This document shows, one piece after another, positions 39,865 to 49,086 of a DNA stretch of 64,000 nucleotides. A model generated the notes under the pieces. That model worked only from the letters and a program-made list of their open reading frames with translations. It was not told the origin of the DNA and searched no databases. The position numbers and the translations under genes are program-made. Numbering within the stretch: the stretch's first letter is position 1; each line of letters starts with the position of its first letter. Origin of the DNA: Barnesiella sp. An55 (lineage in GTDB: Bacteria > Bacteroidota > Bacteroidia > Bacteroidales > Barnesiellaceae); the NCBI RefSeq assembly GCF_002161555.1, contig NZ_NFHZ01000006.1, positions 62,001 to 126,000 on the forward strand, read 5' to 3'.

Positions 39865-41238
39865 ATGAACGACAGCAGGAACAACATTCGAGCCGAACTG
39901 GCTTCGCTCCCCGTAGGAAAACTCCTGTGGCGGTACTCGGTACCGGCCATCGTGGGGACAATGGTCATGTCGCTCTACAACGTAATCGACCGCATCTTCA
40001 TCGGGCAGGGTGTGGGCCCCGACGCCATATCGGGGCTGGCCCTCACCTTTCCCATCATGTCGATATCGGGAGCCATCGGTATGCTCGTCGGTCAGGGAGC
40101 CGCGGCCCGCATCTCGATTGTACTGGGGCAGGACGACAAGGAGAAGGCCGAAAAGATTCTGGCCAACAGCCTCATCCTCTCCATCACCTTTGCCCTCTGC
40201 TACCTCTCGCTCTTCGTCATCTTCATGGACGATATCCTGCGCAGTTTCGGCGGCAGCGACCGCACCATACCCTATGCCCGGGAGTTCCTGCTCTACATCA
40301 TGCCCGGTATGCTCTGCACCAACCTGTGCTACAGTTTCAACAACATGATGCGTGCCTCGGGCTATCCCGGCAAGGCCATGTACACGATGCTCATCGGTGC
40401 CTTCTCCAACCTCATCCTCGCCCCCATCTTCATCTTCGGCCTCAAACTGGGTATCAAGGGGGCAGCCATCGCTACCGACATAGCCATGACCATCTCGATG
40501 ATTTTCGTCATGGCCCACTTCTGCAACTCCCGCAGTAGCGTGCGATTCCACCGCCGGTATTTCAAGCTCGAGTGGATGGTACTCATCAACATCGTCTCCA
40601 TAGGCATGTCGCCTTTCCTGGTCAATATTGCCAGCAGTGTCATCAACGCCATCATCAACACCTCGCTCTACCGATACGGCGGCGACGAGGCAATAGGTGC
40701 ATTCGGCATCTTCAACAGCTATGCCACGCTGGTGGTGATGCTCATCGTGGGGCTGTGCCAGGGCATGCAGCCGGTCGTGGGCTACAACTACGGAGCCGGC
40801 AATTACGACCGCATGAAACGGGCCTTCAAAATCACCTGTACTGTGGCTACCATCTGCACGACCATCGGGTGGATAGGCTCCACCTTCTTCCCCTACTACA
40901 TCATACGGGCCTTCACGACCGACAGCCACCTTATCGATGTGGCCATACACGGCATGCGCATTGCCATGGGGGTATTCCCCATCGTGGGCATACAGATTGT
41001 CACCACCAACCTGTTCCAGTCGCTGGGTATGGCCTCGAAATCGATTTTCATGAGTCTCACCCGCCAGGTTATCTTCCTCATCCCGCTGTTGCTCATTCTG
41101 CCCCGCCTCTTCGAACTGAACGGCGTGTGGGGTGCCATGCCGGTATCCGATACGATAGCCACAATCATCACCCTGTTGATGCTTTGGCAAACCAACAAAA
41201 AGATGCGGAACAAAAGCTCTATAACGCCAGCCGCATAG
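39865..41238 (+). CDS. MATE-family multidrug/Na+ exporter
   Basis: A 457-residue protein with about twelve membrane helices in two similar halves. The first helix pair has YSVPAIVGTMVMSLYNVIDR and the MATE motif GLALTFPIMSISGAIGMLVG; the second half has GLCQGMQPVVGYNYGAGNYD. It resembles MepA-type exporters that expel cationic drugs in exchange for Na+ or H+. It is the last gene of the rpoN group, 15 bases after ispG. Confidence 0.92.
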   Translation: MNDSRNNIRAELASLPVGKLLWRYSVPAIVGTMVMSLYNVIDRIFIGQGVGPDAISGLALTFPIMSISGAIGMLVGQGAAARISIVLGQDDKEKAEKILANSLILSITFALCYLSLFVIFMDDILRSFGGSDRTIPYAREFLLYIMPGMLCTNLCYSFNNMMRASGYPGKAMYTMLIGAFSNLILAPIFIFGLKLGIKGAAIATDIAMTISMIFVMAHFCNSRSSVRFHRRYFKLEWMVLINIVSIGMSPFLVNIASSVINAIINTSLYRYGGDEAIGAFGIFNSYATLVVMLIVGLCQGMQPVVGYNYGAGNYDRMKRAFKITCTVATICTTIGWIGSTFFPYYIIRAFTTDSHLIDVAIHGMRIAMGVFPIVGIQIVTTNLFQSLGMASKSIFMSLTRQVIFLIPLLLILPRLFELNGVWGAMPVSDTIATIITLLMLWQTNKKMRNKSSITPAA

Positions 41239-41276
41239 AGTATCCGTTACTCCCATGAAACTCTACTGAAACCAAA

Positions 41277-41315
41277 CGAGGGCAACTCCTGCGCTCTGCG
41301 CCGGAATTGCCCTCG
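41277..41315. terminator. Hairpin between converging MATE and Lrp genes
   Basis: CGAGGGCAA (41277-41285) and TTGCCCTCG (41307-41315) form a 9-bp stem, with an inner TCC/GGA. There is no T-run on either side, so termination is plausible only because the genes converge here. Confidence 0.5.
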
Positions 41316-41362
41316 CTGCTATATTCAAACGGCCCGCCAAGCGGCCGCAAGCGTTCTCCTGC

Positions 41363-41824
41363 TTACTCCTTCATCACCGGTATCTCCCGGTTCATGCTCT
41401 GCTCGAGCGAGATAAGCGTCTCGGTCGAAACTACACCCTTGATGTGCTGAATCTTGTCGTTCAAGAGTTCCATCAGGTGCTCGTTATCCCGTGCATAGAG
41501 TTTGCACAACATCGTGTAGGGACCCGTGGTGAAGTGGCACTCCACAACCTCGGGAATCTTCTCGAGCTCGGGAACGACATCGCGATACATCGACCCCTTC
41601 TCCAGTTTCACCCCGATGTAGGTGCAAGTTCTAAAACCCAGTGACTTGGGGTTTACATGATACCCCGAACCGGTAATTACATGCATATCGATCATGCGCT
41701 GAATGCGCTGATGGATAGCCGCACGCGAAACACCGCACTCGGCAGCTACGTCTTTCGACGGAATGCGCGCATTGCGCATGATGATCTCGAGTATCTGGCG
41801 ATCTAAGTTATCTATCTTTTCCAT
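41363..41824 (-). CDS. Lrp/AsnC-family transcriptional regulator
   Basis: A 153-residue protein. N-terminal helix-turn-helix (DRQILEIIMRNARIPSKDVA, then ECGVSRAAIHQRIQRM) and a C-terminal RAM domain with ligand-contact region CHFTTGPYTMLCKLYARDNE. These proteins often sense amino acids. The gene is on the opposite strand to the tetR export operon, 285 bases away, with a -7 box 31 bases upstream. No target site is recognised. Confidence 0.93.
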   Translation of the reverse strand: MEKIDNLDRQILEIIMRNARIPSKDVAAECGVSRAAIHQRIQRMIDMHVITGSGYHVNPKSLGFRTCTYIGVKLEKGSMYRDVVPELEKIPEVVECHFTTGPYTMLCKLYARDNEHLMELLNDKIQHIKGVVSTETLISLEQSMNREIPVMKE

Positions 41825-41854
41825 AAATTTTTATTTACACAAATCATTTTGCGA

Positions 41855-41862
41855 CAAAAATA
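41855..41862 (-). promoter_or_regulatory. -7 box for the Lrp-type gene
   Basis: The minus strand reads TATTTTTG, matching TAnnTTTG, 30 bases before the ATG; the surroundings are A/T-rich. Confidence 0.55.
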
Positions 41863-42079
41863 TCATTTGTTTTTGAATATACAACTATATTTTAGTGTTT
41901 TTTTTGACAAAAAGATATTGCTATTACTAAAAACACTCTGTTTATCGGTTGTTCATTCGACTATTTTTTGAAGCAAAAAGACAAAAAAAGAGATTTGGGG
42001 TAACCATTTGGAAATATGATTCTGTGTTAAAATTCGATTTTTTATTGGTCGTCTCACAAGAAATAGTTATAATTGTGAA

Positions 42080-42095
42080 TTAACAGAGCTGTTAA
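42080..42095. promoter_or_regulatory. Perfect inverted repeat in front of tetR, probable operator
   Basis: TTAACAG-AG-CTGTTAA: two 7-base arms with a 2-base centre, ending 14 bases before the tetR ATG. Position and size fit an autoregulatory TetR site. A second copy is not seen before the next gene. Confidence 0.6.
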
Positions 42096-42109
42096 ATAAA
42101 CTATCTGCT

Positions 42110-42760
42110 ATGAATCAAGGGAATACAAACAAACGCAAGAATACCGAGGGGGCCATTATGGCTGCGGCCGAAGAGCTGTTCCTGGAAAGAGGCTACCTGC
42201 TGGCCACGACCACCGAGATAGCCCGCCGGGCGGGTGTGACCCACGCCATGCTGCACTACTACTTCCAGACCAAAGAGCAGATATTCTTCAAAGTATTGGA
42301 CAAAAACCTGCACGAACTTTTTGCCTCGATACGCAACGCCATGTCCACCGAAGAGGTGTCGTTCTGGGACAATCTGAAGGGGGGTGTAACTCGTTTGCTG
42401 GAGTTCCTCGACCAGCATCGCCAACTGGTGAGCTTCCTGTACGACGTAGCCTTGCACAACCCCGAGTTGCTGAAACGCTACCAGGAGAGCACCCTGAATC
42501 TCATCTCGGGACTTGCCGGTCATCACAAGTTGCTGCTCGACAATGAGGTGCGGGCCGGCCGATGCAATCCTGTCACATTCGAGCAACTGTTTCTCGACAT
42601 CGTCACCCTGAGCTTCTCGACCTACCTCTTCCTCCCCGTCGTGAACCGGGCGGTAGAGATAGACCCGTCAGCAATGGAGCAGGCCCTGCAGCGCCGGCAC
42701 GACGAGGTCATTGCCCTGCTGCACTACCGCCTTTACGGGCGAAGCACTCCCGACCGGTAA
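42110..42760 (+). CDS. TetR-family repressor heading an export operon
   Basis: A 216-residue protein. The N-terminal 60 residues form a TetR helix-turn-helix (EGAIMAAAEELFLERGYLLA, then TTEIARRAGVTHAMLHYYF, with QTKEQIFFKVL). The remainder is a helical ligand-binding domain. The next six genes, same direction and tightly spaced, encode a tripartite ABC exporter, so this is most likely its repressor; inducer unknown. A perfect palindrome is placed just before its start. Confidence 0.9.
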   Translation: MNQGNTNKRKNTEGAIMAAAEELFLERGYLLATTTEIARRAGVTHAMLHYYFQTKEQIFFKVLDKNLHELFASIRNAMSTEEVSFWDNLKGGVTRLLEFLDQHRQLVSFLYDVALHNPELLKRYQESTLNLISGLAGHHKLLLDNEVRAGRCNPVTFEQLFLDIVTLSFSTYLFLPVVNRAVEIDPSAMEQALQRRHDEVIALLHYRLYGRSTPDR

Positions 42761-42842
42761 CCAGTGGATGGAGAAGAAATGCCACAGCAACAGGAAAGAG
42801 GATAACCGTCAATTACAGAATAATTCAAAGGGAGATATAGAG

Positions 42843-44093
42843 ATGAAAAAATGGGGTTTTCTTATCATGTGGGCATGCATCGCAGGCCCGGTTACCGCAC
42901 AGGTGACCTTGACCGAATGTGTGGAAAAAGCCCACAACAACTATCCGCAAATCAAGGAACTCGGACTCATTCGCGAAGCCGAGAAGTATGACCTCTCGAC
43001 TGCCAGCCAAAGCTGGCTGCCTCAACTCACCATCAGTGGCAAAGCCCAATACCAGTCGAAGGTGGTCGAGATGCCCTTCGAGATACCCGAGTTCAAATTC
43101 AACCTTCCCCACGACCAATACTCGCTGGTGGGTGAGTTGAGCCAAACGATTTGGGACGGAGGCTCTACCGCCAGTAAAAGGAGGCTCATCAGTGCCGATG
43201 CCGAGATACAGAGTCAACAACTGGAGGTCACGCTCTACAGCATCAGACAAAAGGTGGAGAACATTTTCCTGGGCATCCTGCTGATCGACAAACAAATCGC
43301 GCAGAACGAGATTGCCCTCAAGAGCCTCAACCGCAACCGCGAGTCGGTGCTGGCCGGTATTGAGCACGGCGTCTCCTACAAGTCCGATTTGAGTATCGTC
43401 GATGTGAACATCCTCAACTATCGGCAGACCATCTCGTCGCTGAACTCCGACCGCCGCGCCTATGTCGATATGCTGGGACGACTCACCGGCGAGGATATGT
43501 CGCAGGCTCAGTTTGCAGAACCACCTATCGATATGCAAATCGATACCGCCACCCTCTCCCGTCCCGAGCTGCAACTCTACAAGGCACAGCTGGAGCAGAA
43601 CCAGGTACAGCGCCAGGATCTGCAATCGAATCTCTACCCCAAATTCAATCTATCGTTGCAGGGCGGTATCGGGCGGCCGGGACTGAATATCCTGAAAAAC
43701 GAATTTGAGCCCTACTATACCGTGGGGGTAAAAATGCAGTGGAATCTGGGAGCCCTCTACTCCCGCAAGAACGATATTCGCAAAATCGCGGCCCAAAAAG
43801 AGCGCATCGAGCGCGAGCAGGAGACCTTCGTATTCAACACGATGCTCGATGTGACCGACCGTCTCAACGAAGTGAACAAAGCCCGGCAGGTGCTCGAGCA
43901 GGACCGCGAGATTATCAGGCTGCGCGAGGAGATACGCCAGGCCGGCGAAGAGCAATACAAGCAGGGGGTGATTATGCTCACCGACCTGATGGACATGATC
44001 GACGAAGAGTTCAATGCCCGGGTGGCCGAATCGCTGCATCAAGTGCAGCTCATCATGGCCATCTGCGACCTGAAGAATACACTTGGACAATAA
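42843..44093 (+). CDS. TolC-family outer-membrane factor
   Basis: A 416-residue protein. ATG 42843 follows AAGGGAGA and gives a signal peptide (MKKWGFLIMWACIAGPVTA). Long helical repeats of the TolC type follow: LTECVEKAHNNYPQIKELGL, ELSQTIWDGGSTASKRRLIS, and in the second half LYPKFNLSLQGGIG. It should form the outer-membrane channel for the ABC exporter encoded downstream. No lipobox. The gene is 82 bases after tetR with no terminator between, so it is in the same transcript or has its own promoter in that gap. Confidence 0.9.
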   Translation: MKKWGFLIMWACIAGPVTAQVTLTECVEKAHNNYPQIKELGLIREAEKYDLSTASQSWLPQLTISGKAQYQSKVVEMPFEIPEFKFNLPHDQYSLVGELSQTIWDGGSTASKRRLISADAEIQSQQLEVTLYSIRQKVENIFLGILLIDKQIAQNEIALKSLNRNRESVLAGIEHGVSYKSDLSIVDVNILNYRQTISSLNSDRRAYVDMLGRLTGEDMSQAQFAEPPIDMQIDTATLSRPELQLYKAQLEQNQVQRQDLQSNLYPKFNLSLQGGIGRPGLNILKNEFEPYYTVGVKMQWNLGALYSRKNDIRKIAAQKERIEREQETFVFNTMLDVTDRLNEVNKARQVLEQDREIIRLREEIRQAGEEQYKQGVIMLTDLMDMIDEEFNARVAESLHQVQLIMAICDLKNTLGQ

Positions 44094-44122
44094 CAAATCG
44101 AGAACCATAAAAGCCAAAGGAT

Positions 44123-45025
44123 ATGAAACACACCATTTTATACGTAGCGACAGTGACAGCAGCCATGACCCTGGGCAGCTGCACAGACCACTCGCGCGAC
44201 TTCGATGCCTGTGGTCAGGTCGAAGCCACCGAAGTACTCGTATCGGCCGAAGTCAACGGTCGCATCGTAGCCCTGCAGCTTGCCGAGGGCGACCAACTCA
44301 AGGCCGGCCAGGAGGTGGGCGTAATCGATTCGGTACAAACCTATCTGCAAAAGAAAGAGCTGGTGCGCAAGAGGGCCAATGCCCAGACCAAACTGGTGGA
44401 CATTGACCGGCAGCTGGCTTCGCAATATGCCCAGCTCGAAAAACTGCAGGAAGACCACGAACGCTACCAGGCTCTCGAGGCCAAAGATGCCACCACCCGC
44501 AAACAGGTGGACGACCTCGTCTCGCAGATTGCCGTCGCCCGTCGTGAGATTGCCGCCAAGAAACAGACCTATGAGCGCAACAATGCCGGCATACGCGAAG
44601 AGGTGGCCCTCTACGACGTGCAAATTGCCGAGAAAGACGACCAGCTGGGCAAATGCCGCATCGTGGCCCCCATCGACGGCACGGTTCTGACCAAGTTTGC
44701 CGAAGCGGGCGAGCTGGTAACCTCGGGGAAATCGCTCTTCAAACTGGCCGACATGAATCAGATTTATGTGCGAGCCTACCTCACCACCGCACAACTGGCC
44801 GAGGTGAAACTGGGCGACACCCTGCGAGTGACCATCGAAGATGGCACCGACAAGCCCCGCCAATACAACGGCCATCTGGTGTGGATTGCCGACGAAGCTG
44901 AGTTTACCCCCAAGAACATCCAGACCAAAGACGAACGGGCCGACCTGGTCTATGCCGCCAAAATCGCAATCGAGAACGACGGCTACCTCAAACTGGGCAT
45001 GTATGCCTACGTACGCTTCCACTAA
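44123..45025 (+). CDS. HlyD/YbhG-type membrane fusion lipoprotein
   Basis: A 300-residue adaptor with a lipoprotein signal (TLGSC, Cys at about residue 20). Lipoyl half-motifs VSAEVNGRIVALQLAEGDQL and CRIVAPIDGTVLTKFAEAGE flank a coiled coil of about 100 residues, and a beta-barrel follows (IYVRAYLTTAQLAEVKLGDT). It should link the inner-membrane ABC permeases to the TolC-type channel. It is 29 bases after the tolC-type gene and 12 bases before the first ATPase. Confidence 0.9.
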   Translation: MKHTILYVATVTAAMTLGSCTDHSRDFDACGQVEATEVLVSAEVNGRIVALQLAEGDQLKAGQEVGVIDSVQTYLQKKELVRKRANAQTKLVDIDRQLASQYAQLEKLQEDHERYQALEAKDATTRKQVDDLVSQIAVARREIAAKKQTYERNNAGIREEVALYDVQIAEKDDQLGKCRIVAPIDGTVLTKFAEAGELVTSGKSLFKLADMNQIYVRAYLTTAQLAEVKLGDTLRVTIEDGTDKPRQYNGHLVWIADEAEFTPKNIQTKDERADLVYAAKIAIENDGYLKLGMYAYVRFH

Positions 45026-45037
45026 ACCAATGTGACC

Positions 45038-45961
45038 ATGGGAGCCATTGAAGTAGAAAATGTAAGCAAACGCTACGGCAACTGCCAGGCGCTGGAGCAA
45101 GTCTCGCTCGACATACAGGCCGGTGAGATTTACGGGCTCATAGGCCCCGACGGTGCCGGCAAGACCACGCTGTTCCGCATCCTGGTAACCCTGCTCCTGC
45201 CCGACAACGGCAGTGCCCGCGTCGAGGGGCTCGACGTCGTGAAGGATTTCATGGCCATCAGACGGCACATCGGCTACATGCCGGGGCGGTTCTCGCTCTA
45301 CCAGGATCTCACGGTGGCCGAGAATCTCGACTTCTTCGCCACCATGTTCGGCACCACGATAACCGAAAATTATGAAAACATCCGGGAGATTTATTCTCAA
45401 ATAGAGCCCTTCCGTGACCGACGGGCCGGCAAGCTGTCGGGCGGCATGAAACAGAAGCTGGCCCTCTGCTGCGCCCTGGTACACCGCCCCTCGGTGCTCT
45501 TCCTCGACGAACCCACCACGGGTGTCGATGCCGTGAGCCGCAAAGACTTCTGGAACATGCTTTACCGCATCCGCGAGTCGGGGGTAACCATACTAGTATC
45601 GACCCCCTACATGGACGAGGCCTCGCTTTGCGACCGCATCTCGCTCATCCAAAAGGGGCACCTCATCGAAACGGGCACTCCGGCCGCCATTGTCGCCCAG
45701 TATCCGCATCGGCTGTTCGGGGTATCGGGCAAACCGGCATACCCCCTGTTGAAGTTCCTGCGCCGCTGTCCCGACCTGTTGCGATGTTTCTCGTTCGGGT
45801 CGGAGCACCACGTTGCCGTCGAGCCGGGGACAATAAGTCCGGAACAGTTGCAGGCCCGTATTCAGGCCGAAGGATTCAGCGACGTGGTCGTGCGGGAAAT
45901 CGAGCCCAATATCGAAGATTGTTTCATGGAACTGGCAAAAGAAGAAAGGCAAGAGTCGTGA
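45038..45961 (+). CDS. ABC exporter ATPase, first of two (YbhF N-half type)
   Basis: A 307-residue ATPase. Walker A GPDGAGKTTLF, signature LSGGMKQKLALCCALVH, Walker B VLFLDEPTTGVD. The Asp in the Walker A loop (GPDGAGKT) and the region after residue 220 match the N-terminal half of E. coli YbhF, where two ATPases are fused in one protein. ATG 45038 is two codons inside a GTG start. Its stop overlaps the GTG start of the second ATPase, so the two are translated together. Confidence 0.92.
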   Translation: MGAIEVENVSKRYGNCQALEQVSLDIQAGEIYGLIGPDGAGKTTLFRILVTLLLPDNGSARVEGLDVVKDFMAIRRHIGYMPGRFSLYQDLTVAENLDFFATMFGTTITENYENIREIYSQIEPFRDRRAGKLSGGMKQKLALCCALVHRPSVLFLDEPTTGVDAVSRKDFWNMLYRIRESGVTILVSTPYMDEASLCDRISLIQKGHLIETGTPAAIVAQYPHRLFGVSGKPAYPLLKFLRRCPDLLRCFSFGSEHHVAVEPGTISPEQLQARIQAEGFSDVVVREIEPNIEDCFMELAKEERQES

Positions 45962-46701
45962 ACGAAACAGAAAATATTATCATAGTCGATAAGCTCACCA
46001 AGAAATTCGGCGACTTTACGGCGGTCGATCACATCAGCTTCGAGGTGCACCGGGGCGAAATATTCGGGTTCCTCGGGGCCAATGGAGCCGGCAAGACCAC
46101 CGCCATGAAGATCTTGTGCGGGCTGAGTCTGCCCACCTCGGGGGGCGGTACCGTCAACGGGTATGACCTGTGCCGCGAACAGGAGAAAATCAAACGCCAC
46201 ATCGGGTACATGAGTCAGAAATTCTCGCTCTATGCCGACCTGAAGGTATGGGAAAACATCCGCCTGTTCGGAGGAATTTACGGACTGAGCGGCAAGCGCA
46301 TCCGTCAGAAGAGCGACGAGATGCTGCACTACCTGAACATGACCGACCTGCGGGACGAACTGGTGGGCGACCTGCCGCTGGGCTGGAAACAGAAACTGGC
46401 CTTCAGCATCGCCCTCATTCACCAGCCGGCCATCGTCTTTCTCGACGAGCCCACCGGCGGAGTCGATCCCGAAACCCGCCGCCTCTTCTGGGACCTGATT
46501 TGCGAAACGGCCGAAGGGGGAACGACGATATTTGTCACCACTCACTACATGGACGAGGCCGAGTATTGCGACCGGGTATCGATTATGGTCGATGGAGTCA
46601 TTGCCGACCTGGACAGCCCCGCAGCACTCAAGCAGCACTACCAGGCGACCGATATGGACACGGTATTCCGTAAACTGGCCTACCAGGCCAAAAGAGAATA
46701 G
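45958..46701 (+). CDS. ABC exporter ATPase, second of two (YbhF C-half type)
   Basis: A 247-residue ATPase starting with GTG in a GTGA overlap with the first ATPase. Walker A GANGAGKTTAM, Walker B IVFLDEPTGGVDPETRRLFW; the signature motif is weak (the usual LSGG is LPLGWKQKLAF), as in the second ATPase half of YbhF. With its partner it should power the two downstream permeases as a heterodimer. A long upstream extension in this frame overlaps the first ATPase gene and is rejected. Confidence 0.9.
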   Translation: MNETENIIIVDKLTKKFGDFTAVDHISFEVHRGEIFGFLGANGAGKTTAMKILCGLSLPTSGGGTVNGYDLCREQEKIKRHIGYMSQKFSLYADLKVWENIRLFGGIYGLSGKRIRQKSDEMLHYLNMTDLRDELVGDLPLGWKQKLAFSIALIHQPAIVFLDEPTGGVDPETRRLFWDLICETAEGGTTIFVTTHYMDEAEYCDRVSIMVDGVIADLDSPAALKQHYQATDMDTVFRKLAYQAKRE

Positions 46702-46709
46702 AAAAGAGT

Positions 46710-47813
46710 ATGAAAGAATTTTTTTCGTTCATCAGGAAAGAGTTCCGGCATATATTCCGCGACAGGCGCACCATCCTCATCGTGCTGGTGATGCCCATCG
46801 TGCAGATTATCCTGTTTGGCTTTGCCGTCAGCACCGAGGTACACGATGCCCGGGTCGATATCGTGGGCGATACGGGCGACCCCTCGGTGCGGCAGATGGT
46901 CGAGCGCATCGACCGGAATCCCTATCTGAACGTAGCCGCCGTCTATGAATCGGTGACCGAGGTTGCCGAACGGTTCCGTGCCGGGAAATCGGATGTGGCG
47001 GTCTGTTTCGAGCGCGACTTCGACGAACGACTGCACCACTACGGTAAAGCCTCGGTGCGGGTGTTGGGCGACGGGTCGGACCCTAATACGGCCCAAATGA
47101 TTGTCAATTATGTCAACGGGGTACTCTCCGCCGTGCAGGGCGACTTGAGTGCGACAGGCGGCCCGCAAATGGCCTCAAGCCCGCATGTACAGTATATGTA
47201 TAACCCGGCTGTGCTGTCATCCTACAATTTTGTGCCCGGGGTGATGGGACTCATCCTCATGCTCGTCTGCTCGATGATGACCGCCATCTCGATTGTGCGC
47301 GAGAAAGAGAGCGGCACCATGGAGTTGCTGCTCGTCTCGCCCATCCGTCCCATGGGAGTCATCATCAGCAAGGCCATCCCCTATCTGGCCCTGTCACTGG
47401 TCAATCTGGTCACCATCCTGCTGCTATCGCGTTTCGTGCTGGGGGTACCGCTGCGGGGCAGTCTCTTCCTGCTGTCGGTAGTCTCGGTTCTGTTCATCCT
47501 GGCTTCGCTGGGCATCGGGTTGCTCATTTCGGTCATCTCGTCCACCCAAAAGACAGCTCTGCTCATCTCGGGCATGGGACTCACGATGCCCACGATGATC
47601 TTCTCGGGCATCATCTTCCCCTGCGAGAGCATGCCGGTGATTCTGCAATACGTCTCGGACATTATCCCGGCCAAGTGGTATATCATCATGGTCAAGAAGG
47701 TGATGATCGAGGGGGTGGGCTTCGGCTACATCTACCCCGAGTTCCTCATTCTGCTATTGATGACCGTCTTTCTACTGGTCGTAAGTGTAAGGTTATTCAA
47801 ACGAAGATTATAA
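46710..47813 (+). CDS. ABC-2 type exporter permease, first of two (YbhS-like)
   Basis: A 367-residue protein. One N-terminal helix (RTILIVLVMPIVQIILFGFA) is followed by a periplasmic domain of about 130 residues and five helices (FVPGVMGLILMLVCSMMTAI, AIPYLALSLVNLVTILLLSR and so on). The conserved sequence IVREKESGTMELLLVSPIRP precedes the second helix group, typical of ABC-2 permeases. It starts 8 bases after the second ATPase. Confidence 0.92.
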   Translation: MKEFFSFIRKEFRHIFRDRRTILIVLVMPIVQIILFGFAVSTEVHDARVDIVGDTGDPSVRQMVERIDRNPYLNVAAVYESVTEVAERFRAGKSDVAVCFERDFDERLHHYGKASVRVLGDGSDPNTAQMIVNYVNGVLSAVQGDLSATGGPQMASSPHVQYMYNPAVLSSYNFVPGVMGLILMLVCSMMTAISIVREKESGTMELLLVSPIRPMGVIISKAIPYLALSLVNLVTILLLSRFVLGVPLRGSLFLLSVVSVLFILASLGIGLLISVISSTQKTALLISGMGLTMPTMIFSGIIFPCESMPVILQYVSDIIPAKWYIIMVKKVMIEGVGFGYIYPEFLILLLMTVFLLVVSVRLFKRRL

Positions 47814-47828
47814 ACAGGAGGCATTTCT

Positions 47829-48938
47829 ATGGTTCTACTCTATTTGCTGGAGAAAGAGTTCAAGCAGTTTTTCAGAGATCCCGGCTTGCCCAAGATGGCT
47901 ATTGCCTTCCCGGTGCTGATGATGCTGGTATTCCCCTTTGCCGTGAGCATGGAGATACGCAACATCAATCTGGTGGTAGTCGATAGCAACCGGTCGGTCG
48001 CCTCGTCGAAGCTGATCGAGACCTGCACCGCCTCGGGCTATTTCAATCTGGTAGCCGTGAGCGACGACCCGGACTGGGCCATGCAACAGATGGACAAGAA
48101 CCGGGCCGATGCCATACTCACCATCGAGTCGGACTTCGACCGCTGTCTGGAGCGTGGCGAGGCATTGCCCGTGGGGATAAAGGTCAACACGATTAACGGG
48201 ACCAAAGGGAGCATCGGGGCTGGGTATCTCACCTCGTGCATCCAACGCTACCGGGCCGAGGCTTCGCCCGCCTCCACGGCCTCCCCGACGGCAGGGCCCC
48301 AACTCGACGTGTCGGCCAAATACTACTTCAACACCTATCTCGACTACAAGAAGTTCATGGTCCCGGCCCTCATCGTCATCGCCATCACGATGCTCACGGG
48401 TTTCTTCCCGGCTCTCAATATCGTGAGCGAGAAAGAGCGGGGCACCATCGAGCAGATAAACGTGACCCCCGTGAACCGAGGCGTCTTTATCCTCTGCAAA
48501 CTCATTCCCTACTGGCTGGTGGCTTTCTTCGTACTCACCGCCTGCCTGCTCATAGCCCGATGGGTGTTTGACTACTCGTGTGCAGGCTCGGTGGGTCTGA
48601 TGTACTTCTTCACCGCCGGCAACATACTGGTCACCGCCGGGATGGGACTGCTCATCTCCAATTACAGCGAAAATGCGCAACAGGCCATGTTTGTGACCTG
48701 GTTTTTCATGATGGTATTCATGCTGGTGAGCGGTATCTTCACCCCCATTGCCTCGATGCCCGACTGGGCCCAGGCCATTACCTACCTGAATCCCATGCGG
48801 TACTATGCCGATGCCATGCGCGGCGTCTATATCAAAGGCAGCACCCTGGCCGACGTCTGGAGCGATGCCGCAGGGCTGCTCACCATCGGTACCGTCATGG
48901 TCGCGTGGGTCATCCTGAGCTACAAAAAAACGACTTGA
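47829..48938 (+). CDS. ABC-2 type exporter permease, second of two (YbhR-like)
   Basis: A 369-residue paralogue of the preceding permease: N-terminal helix with DPGLPKMAIAFPVLMMLVFP, a periplasmic domain, the loop IVSEKERGTIEQINVTPVNR, and five C-terminal helices. The start is preceded by AGGAGG, rare here. Together with the first permease it forms the inner-membrane channel of a tripartite exporter. The exported compound is unknown; E. coli YbhFSR exports drugs and cations. Confidence 0.92.
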   Translation: MVLLYLLEKEFKQFFRDPGLPKMAIAFPVLMMLVFPFAVSMEIRNINLVVVDSNRSVASSKLIETCTASGYFNLVAVSDDPDWAMQQMDKNRADAILTIESDFDRCLERGEALPVGIKVNTINGTKGSIGAGYLTSCIQRYRAEASPASTASPTAGPQLDVSAKYYFNTYLDYKKFMVPALIVIAITMLTGFFPALNIVSEKERGTIEQINVTPVNRGVFILCKLIPYWLVAFFVLTACLLIARWVFDYSCAGSVGLMYFFTAGNILVTAGMGLLISNYSENAQQAMFVTWFFMMVFMLVSGIFTPIASMPDWAQAITYLNPMRYYADAMRGVYIKGSTLADVWSDAAGLLTIGTVMVAWVILSYKKTT

Positions 48939-48965
48939 CAACCACAACCATCCCCGACAGAGGTA

Positions 48966-49003
48966 AAAAAGAAGAGCCCGGTACACGATTGTACCGGGCT
49001 CTT
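48966..49003 (-). terminator. Terminator between the exporter operon and the FKBP pair
   Basis: AAGAGCCCGGTACA (48972-48985) and TGTACCGGGCTCTT (48990-49003) form a perfect 14-bp stem with loop CGAT. The minus strand continues CTTTTTTA, so it ends the FKBP transcript; it can serve the exporter operon as well. Confidence 0.85.
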
Positions 49004-49086
49004 GGCCATATGTCGTTTTAACTTTCGACACTCTTGCGAGAGAACGACTTTACTCAAAGCCTTCTCTCCGGGTTGTCACCCCCTGC

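Noticed and set aside
37396-41256. An open frame of 1286 codons on the minus strand, opposite purE, ispG and the MATE gene
   Set aside because: It has no recognisable domain, is rich in Gly, His, Val and Asp as expected for the mirror of GAC/CTC-rich genes, and every part lies opposite a well-supported gene.
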